A stretch of DNA of 64,000 bases from Pseudomonas marincola (GCF_900116605.1 NZ_FPBC01000018.1:1-64000); one strand, 5' to 3'. Positions 8,841 through 17,627 are shown, counted from the stretch's first letter. Program-made: numbers and translations. Notes: generated from the sequence alone by a model not told the origin.

Positions 8841-9794
8841 ATGAATCAAGCCCGTTATAAAATTGTTTTCAGCGGCGAGCTTATGCCTGACGCCGCGTTG
8901 GATACGGTGAAGGGAAACCTGGCCCGGCTGTTTAAAAGTGACGTCAGTAAAATCAATGACCTGTTCAGCGGCAGGAATGTCGCGATCAAACGTAATCTCG
9001 CCGAAAGCGAAGCTGATCAATACATCAGCGCCTTGCAGCGTGCCGGTGCAAGGGTCCGCAAAGAGCCTGAACTCAGCGAAAGCCTCAGTTTAATGGCAAC
9101 CGATGATCATGGCGCGCCTGCAGCGGCGGCCGAGTCAGCCGAGCAAATGACCTGCCCCAAATGCCAGCACGTTCAACCCAAAGCGGACGAGTGCAGCGCC
9201 TGCGGCATCATCATCGAGAAGTATATCGCCCGCCAGGCAACCCTGACCGACAGCGCCCCGGCGCAGAGTAGTGACGCCTCGGCAGTAGCGCCCGCCTCGC
9301 CTTACGCGCCGCCAAAGGCCAACGTTACTGACAACATGCCCGAGTTCGGCCAACTCAAAGCCTTCACCACCAATGGCCGGATTGGCCGTCTGCGTTATCT
9401 GGCCTGGACACTGGTCATGCTGCTTGCCAGCACACCGCTGCTGGGTGTTGCGGCGGCAGGCTACGCCATATCCGATCTGTTCGGCAGCCTGTTGGTTGTA
9501 CTTGCGACCATTGCCGTGTTCGTGATCGCGATTCAGATAGGGGTGCAGCGACTGCATGACATTGGCTGGTCTGGCTGGCTCTTGCTGATCAATATTGTGC
9601 CGGTGGTGGGCAGCGTGTTCGCCCTGCTGATGGTGGTAATGCCCGGAACCAATGGCGCCAATCGCTACGGTCCGATGCCGCCGCCCAACAGCACCGCGGT
9701 TAAAGTGCTGGCCTGCTTGTTCTTGCTGGTACCGTTGAGCGGCATCATTGCTGCCATCGCCATGCCAACTTTATTTTCCGCCTATGCGCCTTAA
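8841..9794 (+). CDS. zinc-ribbon DUF805 membrane protein
   Basis: 317-residue protein with three parts. An N-terminal soluble domain (about 1-75) is rich in charged residues. A zinc ribbon follows, CPKC then CSAC (about residues 105-125). A DUF805 membrane domain (about 170-317) has four hydrophobic helices and the typical GRIGRLRYL entry and GVQRLHDIGWSGW motif. DUF805 proteins are small inner-membrane proteins of unknown function; fusing one to a cytosolic zinc ribbon suggests a regulatory or assembly role. It is flanked by terminators or hairpins on both sides, so probably monocistronic. Confidence 0.8.
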   Translation: MNQARYKIVFSGELMPDAALDTVKGNLARLFKSDVSKINDLFSGRNVAIKRNLAESEADQYISALQRAGARVRKEPELSESLSLMATDDHGAPAAAAESAEQMTCPKCQHVQPKADECSACGIIIEKYIARQATLTDSAPAQSSDASAVAPASPYAPPKANVTDNMPEFGQLKAFTTNGRIGRLRYLAWTLVMLLASTPLLGVAAAGYAISDLFGSLLVVLATIAVFVIAIQIGVQRLHDIGWSGWLLLINIVPVVGSVFALLMVVMPGTNGANRYGPMPPPNSTAVKVLACLFLLVPLSGIIAAIAMPTLFSAYAP

Positions 9795-9809
9795 TCGATA
9801 AGCTATGCA

Positions 9810-9870
9810 CTGTCTCCATTTGGAGGGGGACGCCCCGAACAGGGTTAAACCAACTGCAACATGGAGACAG
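9810..9870 (+). promoter_or_regulatory. 5' UTR hairpin covering the SDR ribosome-binding site
   Basis: CTGTCTCCAT (9810-9819) and ATGGAGACAG (9861-9870) are perfect 10-bp inverted repeats. The right arm contains the GGAG Shine-Dalgarno (9863-9866) for the ATG at 9872. The left arm can alternatively pair locally with TGGAG at 9821-9825, so two exclusive structures are possible. Sequestration of the ribosome site is inferred from the sequence. Confidence 0.6.
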
Positions 9871-9871
9871 C

Positions 9872-10663
9872 ATGACTCAGTACGCACTTGTTACAGGTGC
9901 ATCCAGTGGAATTGGCCTGGCACTGGCCGAGGCGCTCGCAAGACGCGGACGCAACTTGATTCTGGTCGCCCGCAAACGCCCCGCCCTTGAGAGTATTGCC
10001 AGCGAGCTGGCCATGCGTTTCTCGGTCGAGGTTCTGTTTCGCGTTTGCGACCTGAGCGAGCCACAACAAGTCACCGGTTTGCTATTCGAACTGGAAGAGC
10101 AAAACCTGCGCATCGACCTACTGGTCAACAATGCCGGCATCGGCACAGCTGGCGCGTTTGTCGCTCAGGACTGGCGCCGCGAGCAGCAATTACTGGAGGT
10201 CAACGTACTGGCACTGGCGCGCCTGTGCCATTCCATTGGCAACATCATGGCGGGTCAGGGCAGCGGACAGATACTCAATGTGGCATCAGTCGCCGCCTTC
10301 CAGCCGGGCGCGTGGATGAGCAACTATTACGCGAGCAAGGCTTACGTGCTGCACTTTTCCGAAGGCTTGCGCGAAGAGCTCAGCCGCTACGGCGTCAGCG
10401 TTTCAGTGCTGTGCCCCGGGCCGACCAAAAGCGCATTCTTTCGCAGCGCAGAGCTGGATATCAGCGGCATTGAAAACAGCAAGTTGATGATGAGCTGCGA
10501 AGAAGTGGCGCTGATTACCGTGAAGGCACTGGCAAAGCGCCGGACCATCATCATTCCGGGCTGGCGCAATCGACTGCTGGCACTCTCGCCGCGCTTTGCC
10601 CCACGTTGGCTGGTGCGCAAGATCAGCGCGAAGATCAACCAGCGCGTGGGCAAGATCGCTTAG
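9872..10663 (+). CDS. short-chain dehydrogenase/reductase
   Basis: NAD(P)-dependent oxidoreductase of the classical SDR family, 263 residues. The cofactor loop GASSGIG (residues 8-14), the NNAG motif and the catalytic Y152xxxK156 (YYASK) are present. The length and C-terminal RNRLLALSPRF segment resemble acyl-group SDRs near the membrane, but the substrate is unknown. The start has a GGAG site buried in the 9810-9870 hairpin, suggesting translational control. It converges on the AAA ATPase gene with a 9-bp gap. Confidence 0.88.
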   Translation: MTQYALVTGASSGIGLALAEALARRGRNLILVARKRPALESIASELAMRFSVEVLFRVCDLSEPQQVTGLLFELEEQNLRIDLLVNNAGIGTAGAFVAQDWRREQQLLEVNVLALARLCHSIGNIMAGQGSGQILNVASVAAFQPGAWMSNYYASKAYVLHFSEGLREELSRYGVSVSVLCPGPTKSAFFRSAELDISGIENSKLMMSCEEVALITVKALAKRRTIIIPGWRNRLLALSPRFAPRWLVRKISAKINQRVGKIA

Positions 10664-10672
10664 CGAGACCGT

Positions 10673-12157
10673 TCAACCATCGGCGCTCACCGTTCTGCCA
10701 CGCGCCCAGTCACGCAGCGCCGTGATCTGCTCGGCCATCACCACCGAAAGCGGCGCGGTTGCCTGAATCGCCTGCACCAGCAGCGCCTGATCGACCGCGC
10801 GCTGCTGGGCTTGCGCCATATACAGCGCACTGACAATCACCTGCTCAATCTCGGCTCCGGAAAACCCTGCGCTGGCCGCAGCCAATGCGACCAAATCGAA
10901 ATCAGCCGCGGCCAGTTCGCGCCGCAGCAAATGGATGCTGAAAATCTGCTCGCGTATCGCACTGCTGGGCAGGTCGACAAAAAACACCTCGTCAAACCGG
11001 CCCTTACGCATCAGCTCCGGCGCCAGCTGGTCGATGGCATTGGCGGTCGCCACCATAAATACCGGTGCCGTGCGCTCCGCCATCCATGTCAGCAAAGTGC
11101 CCAATACCCGCTGGCTCACACCGCCATCGTTATCGCCGGTCGCCAGCCCCTTCTCGATTTCATCGACCCACAGAACGCAGGGCGACATTTGCTCGGCAAG
11201 CTTCAAGGCATCGCGCAGATTACGCTCGGTCTCGCCAAAGAACTTGTTGTACAGCGCAGCAATATCCAGGCGCAGTAGCGGCATGCCCCACATACCCGCG
11301 ACAGCTTTGGCGGCGAGGCTTTTACCGCTGCCTTGCACACCGAGCAGCATAATGCCCTTGGGTAAATCGGTGGCCGAGGCGCTCAAAAATGCGCTTTGCC
11401 GGGCTGCCAGCCAACTCTTCAGATTGCTCAGACCGCCCACTTCGGCAAAGCGTGCGGTTTCATACTCGAAACTCAATACACCATCGAGATCGAGCAGTTT
11501 GAATTTGGTCTTGTTCAGTTCGGGCAAGTCTTCCTGCGTAATCGCGCCGTCATCGCAAATCACATTTCGCGCCAGCACGCGCGCCTCGGCATGGCTCATA
11601 CCGCGCAGATTCTTCACCACCTGCTGCAAGGTTTTATTGTCGGTGCGCACCCGCACATTACGGTTGCGCTCGCTCCAGCTCGCCGCCTCCTCTCGCACGA
11701 TCGCCAGCAACTCATCTTCCGAAGGCAAGGCCAAAGCAAATCTGGCGGCATAACGCTGCACTTCAGCGGGTAACTTACAGGCATGTGAAACCAGCACCAG
11801 CGTGGGTTTATGCGCGTCCTCGCTCATGGCTATTTCTTTGAGCAAGCGCACCAACTTGGGGTTATCGCTGAGAAAGGGATGCAGATCGCACATCACATAA
11901 AGGGTTGGCTGCACATCGGCCTTGATCAGCCGCAGCGCCGCTTCCGGCTCTGTACTGTTGTGCTGATCAGCGCCGTCCGTGCCAAAGCCAAGACGCTGTA
12001 AACCCTCGGTAACGGACCAAAGCACAATACTCAGCGCGCGCCTGACGGCTAGACTGGTAAGGGTTTCAAGGACGCGACGCTCATCCCATGACTCGATCAA
12101 GATCAGTTTGACCTTGGAATCCAGAACTAAACCAAGGTCATGAATATCGTTTCTCAA
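10673..12157 (-). CDS. Ycf46-like AAA+ ATPase
   Basis: 494-residue AAA+ ATPase of the Ycf46/FtsH-like type. An N-terminal region (1-240) of unknown fold precedes the ATPase core: Walker A GVQGSGKS with K279, Walker B LWVDEIEK and a later RKGRFDEVFFVDLP segment with arginine-finger residues. The TTG at 12157 was chosen: it has AAGGA seven bases upstream and gives LRNDIHDLGL as the N-terminus, whereas frames further upstream lack resemblance. Function is unknown; a chaperone- or remodelling-type role is inference. Confidence 0.85.
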   Translation of the reverse strand: MRNDIHDLGLVLDSKVKLILIESWDERRVLETLTSLAVRRALSIVLWSVTEGLQRLGFGTDGADQHNSTEPEAALRLIKADVQPTLYVMCDLHPFLSDNPKLVRLLKEIAMSEDAHKPTLVLVSHACKLPAEVQRYAARFALALPSEDELLAIVREEAASWSERNRNVRVRTDNKTLQQVVKNLRGMSHAEARVLARNVICDDGAITQEDLPELNKTKFKLLDLDGVLSFEYETARFAEVGGLSNLKSWLAARQSAFLSASATDLPKGIMLLGVQGSGKSLAAKAVAGMWGMPLLRLDIAALYNKFFGETERNLRDALKLAEQMSPCVLWVDEIEKGLATGDNDGGVSQRVLGTLLTWMAERTAPVFMVATANAIDQLAPELMRKGRFDEVFFVDLPSSAIREQIFSIHLLRRELAAADFDLVALAAASAGFSGAEIEQVIVSALYMAQAQQRAVDQALLVQAIQATAPLSVVMAEQITALRDWARGRTVSADG

Positions 12158-12242
12158 GCTGAAATCCTTAGCTGGCGGTGGCTCGCACGTGCGATCTGCA
12201 CGACGGTTTAAACCCAAGTTCCTAACAGCCCGGGAGGTTTTT

Positions 12243-12581
12243 ATGGACTGTCTGTTCTGCAAGATTGTCAGCGGTGACATCCCTGCGCAAAAGATTTATG
12301 AAGACGATCAGATACTCGCCTTCAACGATATTAGCCCGCAAGCGCCAGTGCACTTTCTGGTTATCCCGAAAAAGCATATCAGCACGCTCAATCATCTGAC
12401 CGCAGATGATAAAGAGCTCGCCGGGCATATTCTCCTGACGGCTCAACATTTGGCAAAAGAGTCAGGGTGCGAAGCGGGCTTCAGGGTTGTAATGAACTGC
12501 GAAGAGCACGGTGGCCAAACGGTTTACCACATTCATATGCACGTGCTCGGCAAGCGTCAAATGACCTGGCCACCGGGCTGA
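12243..12581 (+). CDS. HIT family nucleotide hydrolase (HinT-like)
   Basis: Histidine-triad protein, 112 residues, hydrolysing purine nucleoside phosphoramidates and adenylated lysyl intermediates. The HIHMHVLG triad lies near the C-terminus, and the N-terminal CLFCKI pair is typical of HinT. The ATG at 12243 follows GGGAGGTTTTT. The divergent partner is the AAA ATPase gene; coq7 follows on the same strand about 110 bp later. Confidence 0.92.
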   Translation: MDCLFCKIVSGDIPAQKIYEDDQILAFNDISPQAPVHFLVIPKKHISTLNHLTADDKELAGHILLTAQHLAKESGCEAGFRVVMNCEEHGGQTVYHIHMHVLGKRQMTWPPG

Positions 12582-12690
12582 TTGCTCAACAAGGACCACG
12601 CCCACTCACGGGCAGGCGCTGATCTCGATCAAACCTGACGCGCGGGTTTAGAGTAAACTGTGCGCTGTTGTTTTCGTCGGAGATATTCTC

Positions 12691-13338
12691 ATGGCCCAAA
12701 TGCGTCACTACTCCCCAGTCGACCGCCTGCTGCTGCAAGCAGATACGGCGCTGCGCACGTTGTTGCCATTCAGTGGCCAGCCAAGCCGACCTTCACCCGC
12801 CATCGTGCAGCCCGAGGCAGAGCTTGATGCCGAGCAAACCCAGCATATTGCCGGGCTGATGCGCATCAATCACACCGGTGAGGTGTGTGCTCAGGCGTTG
12901 TATCAAGGCCAGGCATTAACCGCCAAACTGCCACATGTGCGTGAAGCCATGGAGCAGGCCGCCGATGAGGAAATTGATCATCTGGCGTGGTGTGAACAGC
13001 GAATCCGCCAACTAGGCAGTCACCCAAGCGTACTCAATCCGTTGTTTTACGGTTTATCGTTTGGCATCGGCGCATTTGCAGGCCTGGTCAGTGACAAAGT
13101 CAGCTTGGGATTTGTTGCTGCCACAGAAAATCAGGTGGTGAAACACCTCGATGATCACCTGCAACAAATTCCCGCCACAGACGAGAAGTCTCGCGCCATT
13201 CTTGAACAGATGCGTGAAGATGAAGAACATCACGCCTCAAGCGCAATTGAGGCCGGTGGCTTGCGCTTTCCTGCGCCGATAAAGCTGGGCATGTCCTTGT
13301 TGTCCAAAGTGATGACCAAAAGCACTTACCGCATGTAA
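12691..13338 (+). CDS. coq7: 2-polyprenyl-3-methyl-6-methoxy-1,4-benzoquinone monooxygenase
   Basis: Di-iron hydroxylase for the penultimate ubiquinone step, 215 residues. Carboxylate/histidine iron ligands appear as HTGEVCAQ, EEIDHLAW and, near the end, EDEEHHA. The N-terminus is short and polar, followed by two long amphipathic helices typical of membrane-surface Coq7. Shine-Dalgarno GGAG lies 9-12 bp upstream of the ATG. A GC-rich hairpin follows the stop. Confidence 0.95.
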   Translation: MAQMRHYSPVDRLLLQADTALRTLLPFSGQPSRPSPAIVQPEAELDAEQTQHIAGLMRINHTGEVCAQALYQGQALTAKLPHVREAMEQAADEEIDHLAWCEQRIRQLGSHPSVLNPLFYGLSFGIGAFAGLVSDKVSLGFVAATENQVVKHLDDHLQQIPATDEKSRAILEQMREDEEHHASSAIEAGGLRFPAPIKLGMSLLSKVMTKSTYRM

Positions 13339-13344
13339 TCATCG

Positions 13345-13370
13345 ACGGGCTCAGGACTGCCTGAGCCCGT
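13345..13370 (+). terminator. hairpin after coq7
   Basis: ACGGGCTCAGG (13345-13355) pairs perfectly with CCTGAGCCCGT (13360-13370) across a 4-base loop. No T-run follows directly, so it may be a weak or Rho-assisted terminator, or an mRNA 3' end stabiliser. Confidence 0.55.
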
Positions 13371-13482
13371 CCTGAAACCTCGTATTTTCTTGTAGTCTTT
13401 TTCCGCGCAACTGTTACAGCCCGCCCTGCCCCCGGCAAACTCTCTACCATCGCCCCTGTTAATTATTACAGGGAGTTTCAAC

Positions 13483-14247
13483 GTGTCTGTAAAACATATT
13501 CAGCAGAAACTATTCATCGCACTGCTTATCGCGATGCCTGTTCATGCGCTCGCCAACGGCTGGAGCTACGCAGGCCAAAACGCACCAGAGCATTGGGCAA
13601 ACATAGACCCGACAGGTGGCAGCGAGGCTTGTCTTGCTGGGGAGGCGCAATCACCCGTGGATGTAGATCTACACAAGCTTGCGCATCAACCCGGCTTAGC
13701 CAAAGACCTGACCATCAACTACCAACGCAGCGCGCTGCAGTTGGTCAATAACAGCCACTCAATCCAGGCCAACCTGCAACCAGGCAACTCCCTGACGTTC
13801 AAAGGCAGTAGCTACAACCTTGTGCAGTTCCATTTTCATACGCCGAGCGAACACCAGTTCAATGACAAGAATTTCCCGATGGAAATGCACCTGGTCAATC
13901 AGGCTGAAGACGGACGACTGCTGGTAATGGCGGTGATGATCAAACAAGGTGAAGCCAACACTGAACTGGATCACCTGTGGAAAATGCTGCCACAAAAAGC
14001 CGGTCAGGCGTTCGACATCAGCGAGCCACTGGCACCTGACCTCGCGGCTATATTGCCGAGCAATAGCAAGCATTTGCTGTATACCGGCTCGCTGACAACA
14101 CCGCCATGTACCGAGGGCGTACAGTGGGTTTTATTCGAGCAACCGATTGAGATGTCCGCCGCACAGATCAAGGCATTTCAGCAGCTATACGCCGACAACC
14201 ACCGCCCGATAAAACCGCTCAACTCGCGCCAAGTGATTGAAGACTGA
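13483..14247 (+). CDS. periplasmic alpha-carbonic anhydrase
   Basis: Reversibly hydrates CO2; 254 residues with a Sec signal peptide (about residues 1-24, ending HALANG) so the enzyme is periplasmic. The zinc ligands H117, H119 (FHFHTPSEH) and H136 (MEMHLVN) are intact, as is the TGSLTTPPCTEGV substrate-pocket segment. The start is GTG at 13483 behind GGGAG; no nearer ATG fits. A strong terminator follows, and coq7 upstream ends in its own hairpin, so this gene is probably expressed alone. Confidence 0.93.
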   Translation: MSVKHIQQKLFIALLIAMPVHALANGWSYAGQNAPEHWANIDPTGGSEACLAGEAQSPVDVDLHKLAHQPGLAKDLTINYQRSALQLVNNSHSIQANLQPGNSLTFKGSSYNLVQFHFHTPSEHQFNDKNFPMEMHLVNQAEDGRLLVMAVMIKQGEANTELDHLWKMLPQKAGQAFDISEPLAPDLAAILPSNSKHLLYTGSLTTPPCTEGVQWVLFEQPIEMSAAQIKAFQQLYADNHRPIKPLNSRQVIED

Positions 14248-14292
14248 TCGCTCCAAGGCTGCTGGCCGTCAACCTGAGTTATTCATGACCAC

Positions 14293-14320
14293 AAAAAAAC
14301 CCGCCGAAGCGGGTTTTTTA
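14293..14320. terminator. bidirectional terminator between carbonic anhydrase and speD
   Basis: ACCCGC-CGAA-GCGGGT stem with a GNRA-like tight loop, flanked by six As and six Ts, suited to termination from both converging genes. Confidence 0.9.
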
Positions 14321-14331
14321 TGCTGCTGCAA

Positions 14332-15126
14332 TTACTTCCAGAGGTTGCGCGCGTAGAAAATCTCGAGCATCTCATGGCGGACACGGTCTTCAACCAGTTG
14401 GCGCTGTTCAGGCGTCAGGCTGCTGGTCGCATCGCCGAACAGGTAGTTGTCGAGGTCGAACTCTTTAAGCAGCATTTTGGTGTGAAACAGGTTCTCCTGA
14501 TACACGTTAACGTCGGTCATTTGATACGCCGACTGCGTGTCTTCGGACAGATAGTTCTGAATGGAATTGATCTCGTGATCAATGAAGTGCTTGTGGCCTT
14601 CAACATCACGGGTGAAACCGCGCACACGGTAGTCAACGGTGACGATATCCGAGTCAAACTGATGAATCAGATAGTTAAGTGCTTTCAGCGGCGAAATCAC
14701 GCCACAGGTCGACACGTCGATATCGACACGGAAGGTCGCAATTCCATCTACCGGATGGATTTCCGGATAGGTATGGACGGTGATGTGGCTTTTATCCAGG
14801 TGCGCGAGAATAGTCTCTGGTAACGGACCAGGCGACTCCTCAATCTGGCTTTCTGTTGGCTCAACCGGCTGCTCGGAAATCAGGATGGTAACACTGGCCC
14901 CTTGGGGGTCGTAATCCTGACGAGCGATGTTGAGGATGTTGGCACCGATAATGTCTACAACATCAGTGAGAATCTGCGTCAGGCGCTCAGCATCGTATTC
15001 CTGGTCGATGTACTGAACATAAGCCTGCTGGTCTTCCGGCGTTTCCGCGTAGCAGATGTCATAGATGTTGAAGCTCAAGGTCTTGGTCAGGTTATTGAAC
15101 CCATGGAGCTTGAGTTTGCTTTTCAC
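14332..15126 (-). CDS. speD: S-adenosylmethionine decarboxylase proenzyme
   Basis: Provides decarboxylated SAM for spermidine synthesis. The 264-residue proenzyme is of the enterobacterial/Pseudomonas class. Self-cleavage before S113 in the KSHITVHTYPE segment would create the pyruvoyl cofactor. The start is GTG at 15126 (family N-terminus KSKLKLHGFNN) with AAGAGAG upstream; an open frame 65 codons longer has no family resemblance. Convergent with the carbonic anhydrase gene. Confidence 0.95.
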   Translation of the reverse strand: MKSKLKLHGFNNLTKTLSFNIYDICYAETPEDQQAYVQYIDQEYDAERLTQILTDVVDIIGANILNIARQDYDPQGASVTILISEQPVEPTESQIEESPGPLPETILAHLDKSHITVHTYPEIHPVDGIATFRVDIDVSTCGVISPLKALNYLIHQFDSDIVTVDYRVRGFTRDVEGHKHFIDHEINSIQNYLSEDTQSAYQMTDVNVYQENLFHTKMLLKEFDLDNYLFGDATSSLTPEQRQLVEDRVRHEMLEIFYARNLWK

Positions 15127-15440
15127 CGTTGTAGAACTCTCTTTATAAGCGGCAACGCCGCGTGGTCGAGCATGCCCGTCAACCGTGATGTACCCGGTTG
15201 CGTAGGACGGTTTACACCTCTTCGCATTGCGATTTTGGTTATTGGTTCCAAGAGCGCGGCTGCGCTCAAAAGGGGCGCCATTATGCAGATTGATGCCCAT
15301 GCCCGCTAGAGCATGCAGCATACAAATGATAAAGGGATTGCAGTGGCAAACATTTTGGCTGTTGCAGCCAGAATGGACTTACTCCGGGATAAACCAGGAA
15401 CACTGGTTTATCCCGGAAAACACTTGTCTTTAGATTGGAT
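15127..15440. other. intergenic region between speD and the OsmC gene
   Basis: 314 bases carrying the speD promoter region and the 3' end of the OsmC transcript, both read leftwards. The only clear structure is the palindrome at 15383-15417. I see no gene and no confident promoter here. Confidence 0.5.
15383..15417 (-). terminator. 15-bp perfect palindrome downstream of the OsmC gene
   Basis: TCCGGGATAAACCAG (15383-15397) and CTGGTTTATCCCGGA (15403-15417) form a 15-bp perfect stem with a 5-base loop. In the OsmC direction it lies 24 bp past the stop but lacks a trailing T-run, so termination is uncertain. It could instead be a protein-binding palindrome or an mRNA stabiliser. Confidence 0.5.
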
Positions 15441-15863
15441 TTAACCCAATTCGACGATCTCATAATCGTGGGTAATTTCAACACCGCCACGGCCGAGCAT
15501 TATCGAGGCCGAGCAGTACTTCTCTGCTGACAGCTCAACGGCCCGCTTAACTTGCGCTTCTTTCAAGCCGCGACCTTTAACCACGAAGTGTAAATGGATC
15601 TTGGTGAACACTTTTGGCTCTTCGCTTGCACGCTCAGCCTCAAGAAAAGCCTCACAGCTTTCTACCGCTTGTCGCGATTTTTTTAGGATACTGACTACAT
15701 CAAAGTTGCTGCAGCCGCCCAAGCCGATCAACACCATTTCCATCGGACGCACGCCCAGATTACGTCCACCACTCTCTGGCGGGCCATCCATTACAACCGC
15801 GTGGCCACTGCCCGACTCGCCTATAAACAGGGCGTCTCCGGCCCATTGAATGCGCGCTTTCAT
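15441..15863 (-). CDS. OsmC family peroxiredoxin-like protein
   Basis: 140-residue OsmC/Ohr superfamily protein, thiol-dependent hydroperoxide detoxification. Both redox cysteines are present: C51 in GLGGCSNFD and C117 in EKYCSAS, with an extra C70. The ATG at 15863 has a GGAGG site 7 bases upstream; a TTG two codons earlier is less likely. Closest in look to the YhfA-like OsmC branch neighbouring vfr in Pseudomonas. It is divergent from vfr. Confidence 0.9.
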   Translation of the reverse strand: MKARIQWAGDALFIGESGSGHAVVMDGPPESGGRNLGVRPMEMVLIGLGGCSNFDVVSILKKSRQAVESCEAFLEAERASEEPKVFTKIHLHFVVKGRGLKEAQVKRAVELSAEKYCSASIMLGRGGVEITHDYEIVELG

Positions 15864-16093
15864 TTGCAAGCCTCCGCTAGAAAAAGGGCCAGCAGCTTAT
15901 CACAGGCAAGTCTGGGATAAGTTCCGTCGAAATAGCCGAGAAGTTGCAAATAAGGTGTTATCCAGGTCGCAAAACATTATCTCGCAACACTCTGCCTGTT
16001 AAGATGACGCCGGATTACTGGCACACTGAATGCGATTACTAATAAGAAAGCGTCTGTCGCACAGGCATAAATTTTTTAATTCGGGACTCGGGA

Positions 16094-16738
16094 ATGGTCG
16101 CTATAACCCTTACACCTAAAATAAAGAATCTCGATAAGATCTTGGCACATTGCCATCGCCGTCGTTATACGGCAAAGAGCACGATTATCTATGCAGGTGA
16201 TCGTAGCGAGACTCTATTCTTTATCGTCAAAGGCTCTGTCACCATCCTCATTGAAGATGACGACGGGCGCGAGATGATCATCGCCTATCTCAACAGCGGA
16301 GACTTCTTCGGTGAGATGGGTCTATTTGATAAAGTGGGCGCTGAAAAGGAACGCAGCGCTTGGGTAAGAGCTAAAACGGAATGCGAAGTTGCAGAACTCA
16401 GCTACACCAAATTCCGTGAATTGACGGAACAAGATCCAGACATCCTTTACGCACTTGGCAGCCAGATGGCTGAACGCTTGCGCGCCACAACTCGTAAGGT
16501 CGGTGATCTGGCCTTCCTTGATGTGACGGGTCGCGTTGCACGCACCCTGCTCGATCTGTGCAAACAACCTGATGCGATGACGCATCCGGATGGCATGCAG
16601 ATCAAGATCACTCGTCAGGAGATTGGCCGCATTGTCGGTTGCTCACGCGAGATGGTCGGCCGGGTTCTCAAGTCGCTTGAGGAACAGGGTCTGGTCAACG
16701 TCAAAGGCAAGACCATGGTGGTATTTGGCACACGCTGA
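16094..16738 (+). CDS. vfr: cAMP-responsive global regulator Vfr/CRP
   Basis: CRP-family transcription factor, 214 residues: a cyclic-nucleotide-binding beta barrel (about 10-125, with the GEMGLFD phosphate-binding cassette), a long dimerisation helix and a C-terminal winged helix (about 150-214, recognition helix GCSREMVGRVLKSLEE). Vfr controls virulence, quorum sensing and type IV pilus functions in Pseudomonas. It is followed by a strong terminator shared with trpC and is divergent from the OsmC gene. Confidence 0.95.
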   Translation: MVAITLTPKIKNLDKILAHCHRRRYTAKSTIIYAGDRSETLFFIVKGSVTILIEDDDGREMIIAYLNSGDFFGEMGLFDKVGAEKERSAWVRAKTECEVAELSYTKFRELTEQDPDILYALGSQMAERLRATTRKVGDLAFLDVTGRVARTLLDLCKQPDAMTHPDGMQIKITRQEIGRIVGCSREMVGRVLKSLEEQGLVNVKGKTMVVFGTR

Positions 16739-16750
16739 GTACCAGGCATA

Positions 16751-16778
16751 AAAAAACCGGCATCGATGCCGGTTTTTT
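16751..16778. terminator. bidirectional terminator between vfr and trpC
   Basis: The perfect 16-base palindrome CCGGCATCGATGCCGG (16757-16772) is flanked by As on the left and Ts on the right, terminating both converging transcripts. Confidence 0.92.
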
Positions 16779-16790
16779 TATGCCTGCGAT

Positions 16791-17627
16791 TTAGTCAACA
16801 TCGGGGCTGTAGGCCACACGCTTGCGCGTTGGGAAGAACAGTTTCTCCAGCTCCGAACCTGGGTTCTCGGCGCGCATGAACACTTCGCCGACCAAGAACG
16901 CGTAAACGTCGTTGATTTCCATCAGCTCGACATCAGCCCGATTGAGAATTCCGCTCTCAGTGACAACATGACGATCCTGCGGCACCCGGGTAATCAGGTC
17001 GAGCGTGGTGTCGAGGCTGACCTCAAAGGTATGCAGATTACGGTTGTTGATGCCAATAAGAGGCGTGTCGAGCACATTGAGTGCGCGCTCCAGCTCATCG
17101 CTGTCGTGCACTTCAACCAATACATCCAGATCGACGCTTTTGGCGGCTGCAGCCAGTTCGGCCATGCGAACATCATCCAAGGCCGAGACGATCAGCAGTA
17201 CGCAGTCGGCACCCAACGCCCGGGACTCGATGATCTGATACGGATCAATCATGAAGTCTTTACGGATAACCGGCAGCGAGCAGGCGTTACGCGCTTGCTG
17301 CAAGTACGCATCTGAGCCTTGAAAGAAGTCGATATCGGTGAGTACCGACAAACAGGTCGCACCACCGGCTTCATAGCTGCGGGCGATTTCAGCGGGGTCA
17401 AAATCCTCGCGCAATACACCTTTGCTTGGCGACGCCTTCTTCACCTCGGCAATGACCGCCGCTTGCTTCTGTGCGATTTGGGTTTCCAGTGCACGGGCAA
17501 AACCACGCGGCGCATCAGCGTTTCGCGCCTGTGTCTCAAGCTCCGCCATACTTGTTACGGCACGGCGGGCAGCGACTTCCTCGGCCTTGCGCGCAAGAAT
17601 CTTCTCCAGAACAGTTGGCAAGCTCAA
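16791..17627 (-). CDS. trpC: indole-3-glycerol phosphate synthase
   Basis: Monofunctional IGPS (278 residues), closing the indole ring in tryptophan synthesis. The TIM-barrel signatures KKASPSKG, VIRKDFMID and IGINNRNL are present. It is not fused to TrpF. Its ATG overlaps the trpD stop by 4 bases, showing translational coupling in the trpGDC unit. Confidence 0.97.
   Translation of the reverse strand: MSLPTVLEKILARKAEEVAARRAVTSMAELETQARNADAPRGFARALETQIAQKQAAVIAEVKKASPSKGVLREDFDPAEIARSYEAGGATCLSVLTDIDFFQGSDAYLQQARNACSLPVIRKDFMIDPYQIIESRALGADCVLLIVSALDDVRMAELAAAAKSVDLDVLVEVHDSDELERALNVLDTPLIGINNRNLHTFEVSLDTTLDLITRVPQDRHVVTESGILNRADVELMEINDVYAFLVGEVFMRAENPGSELEKLFFPTRKRVAYSPDVD

Noticed and set aside
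15864..16093. CRP/Vfr autoregulatory site before vfr
   Set aside because: No TGTGA-N6-TCACA-like palindrome could be found by eye.
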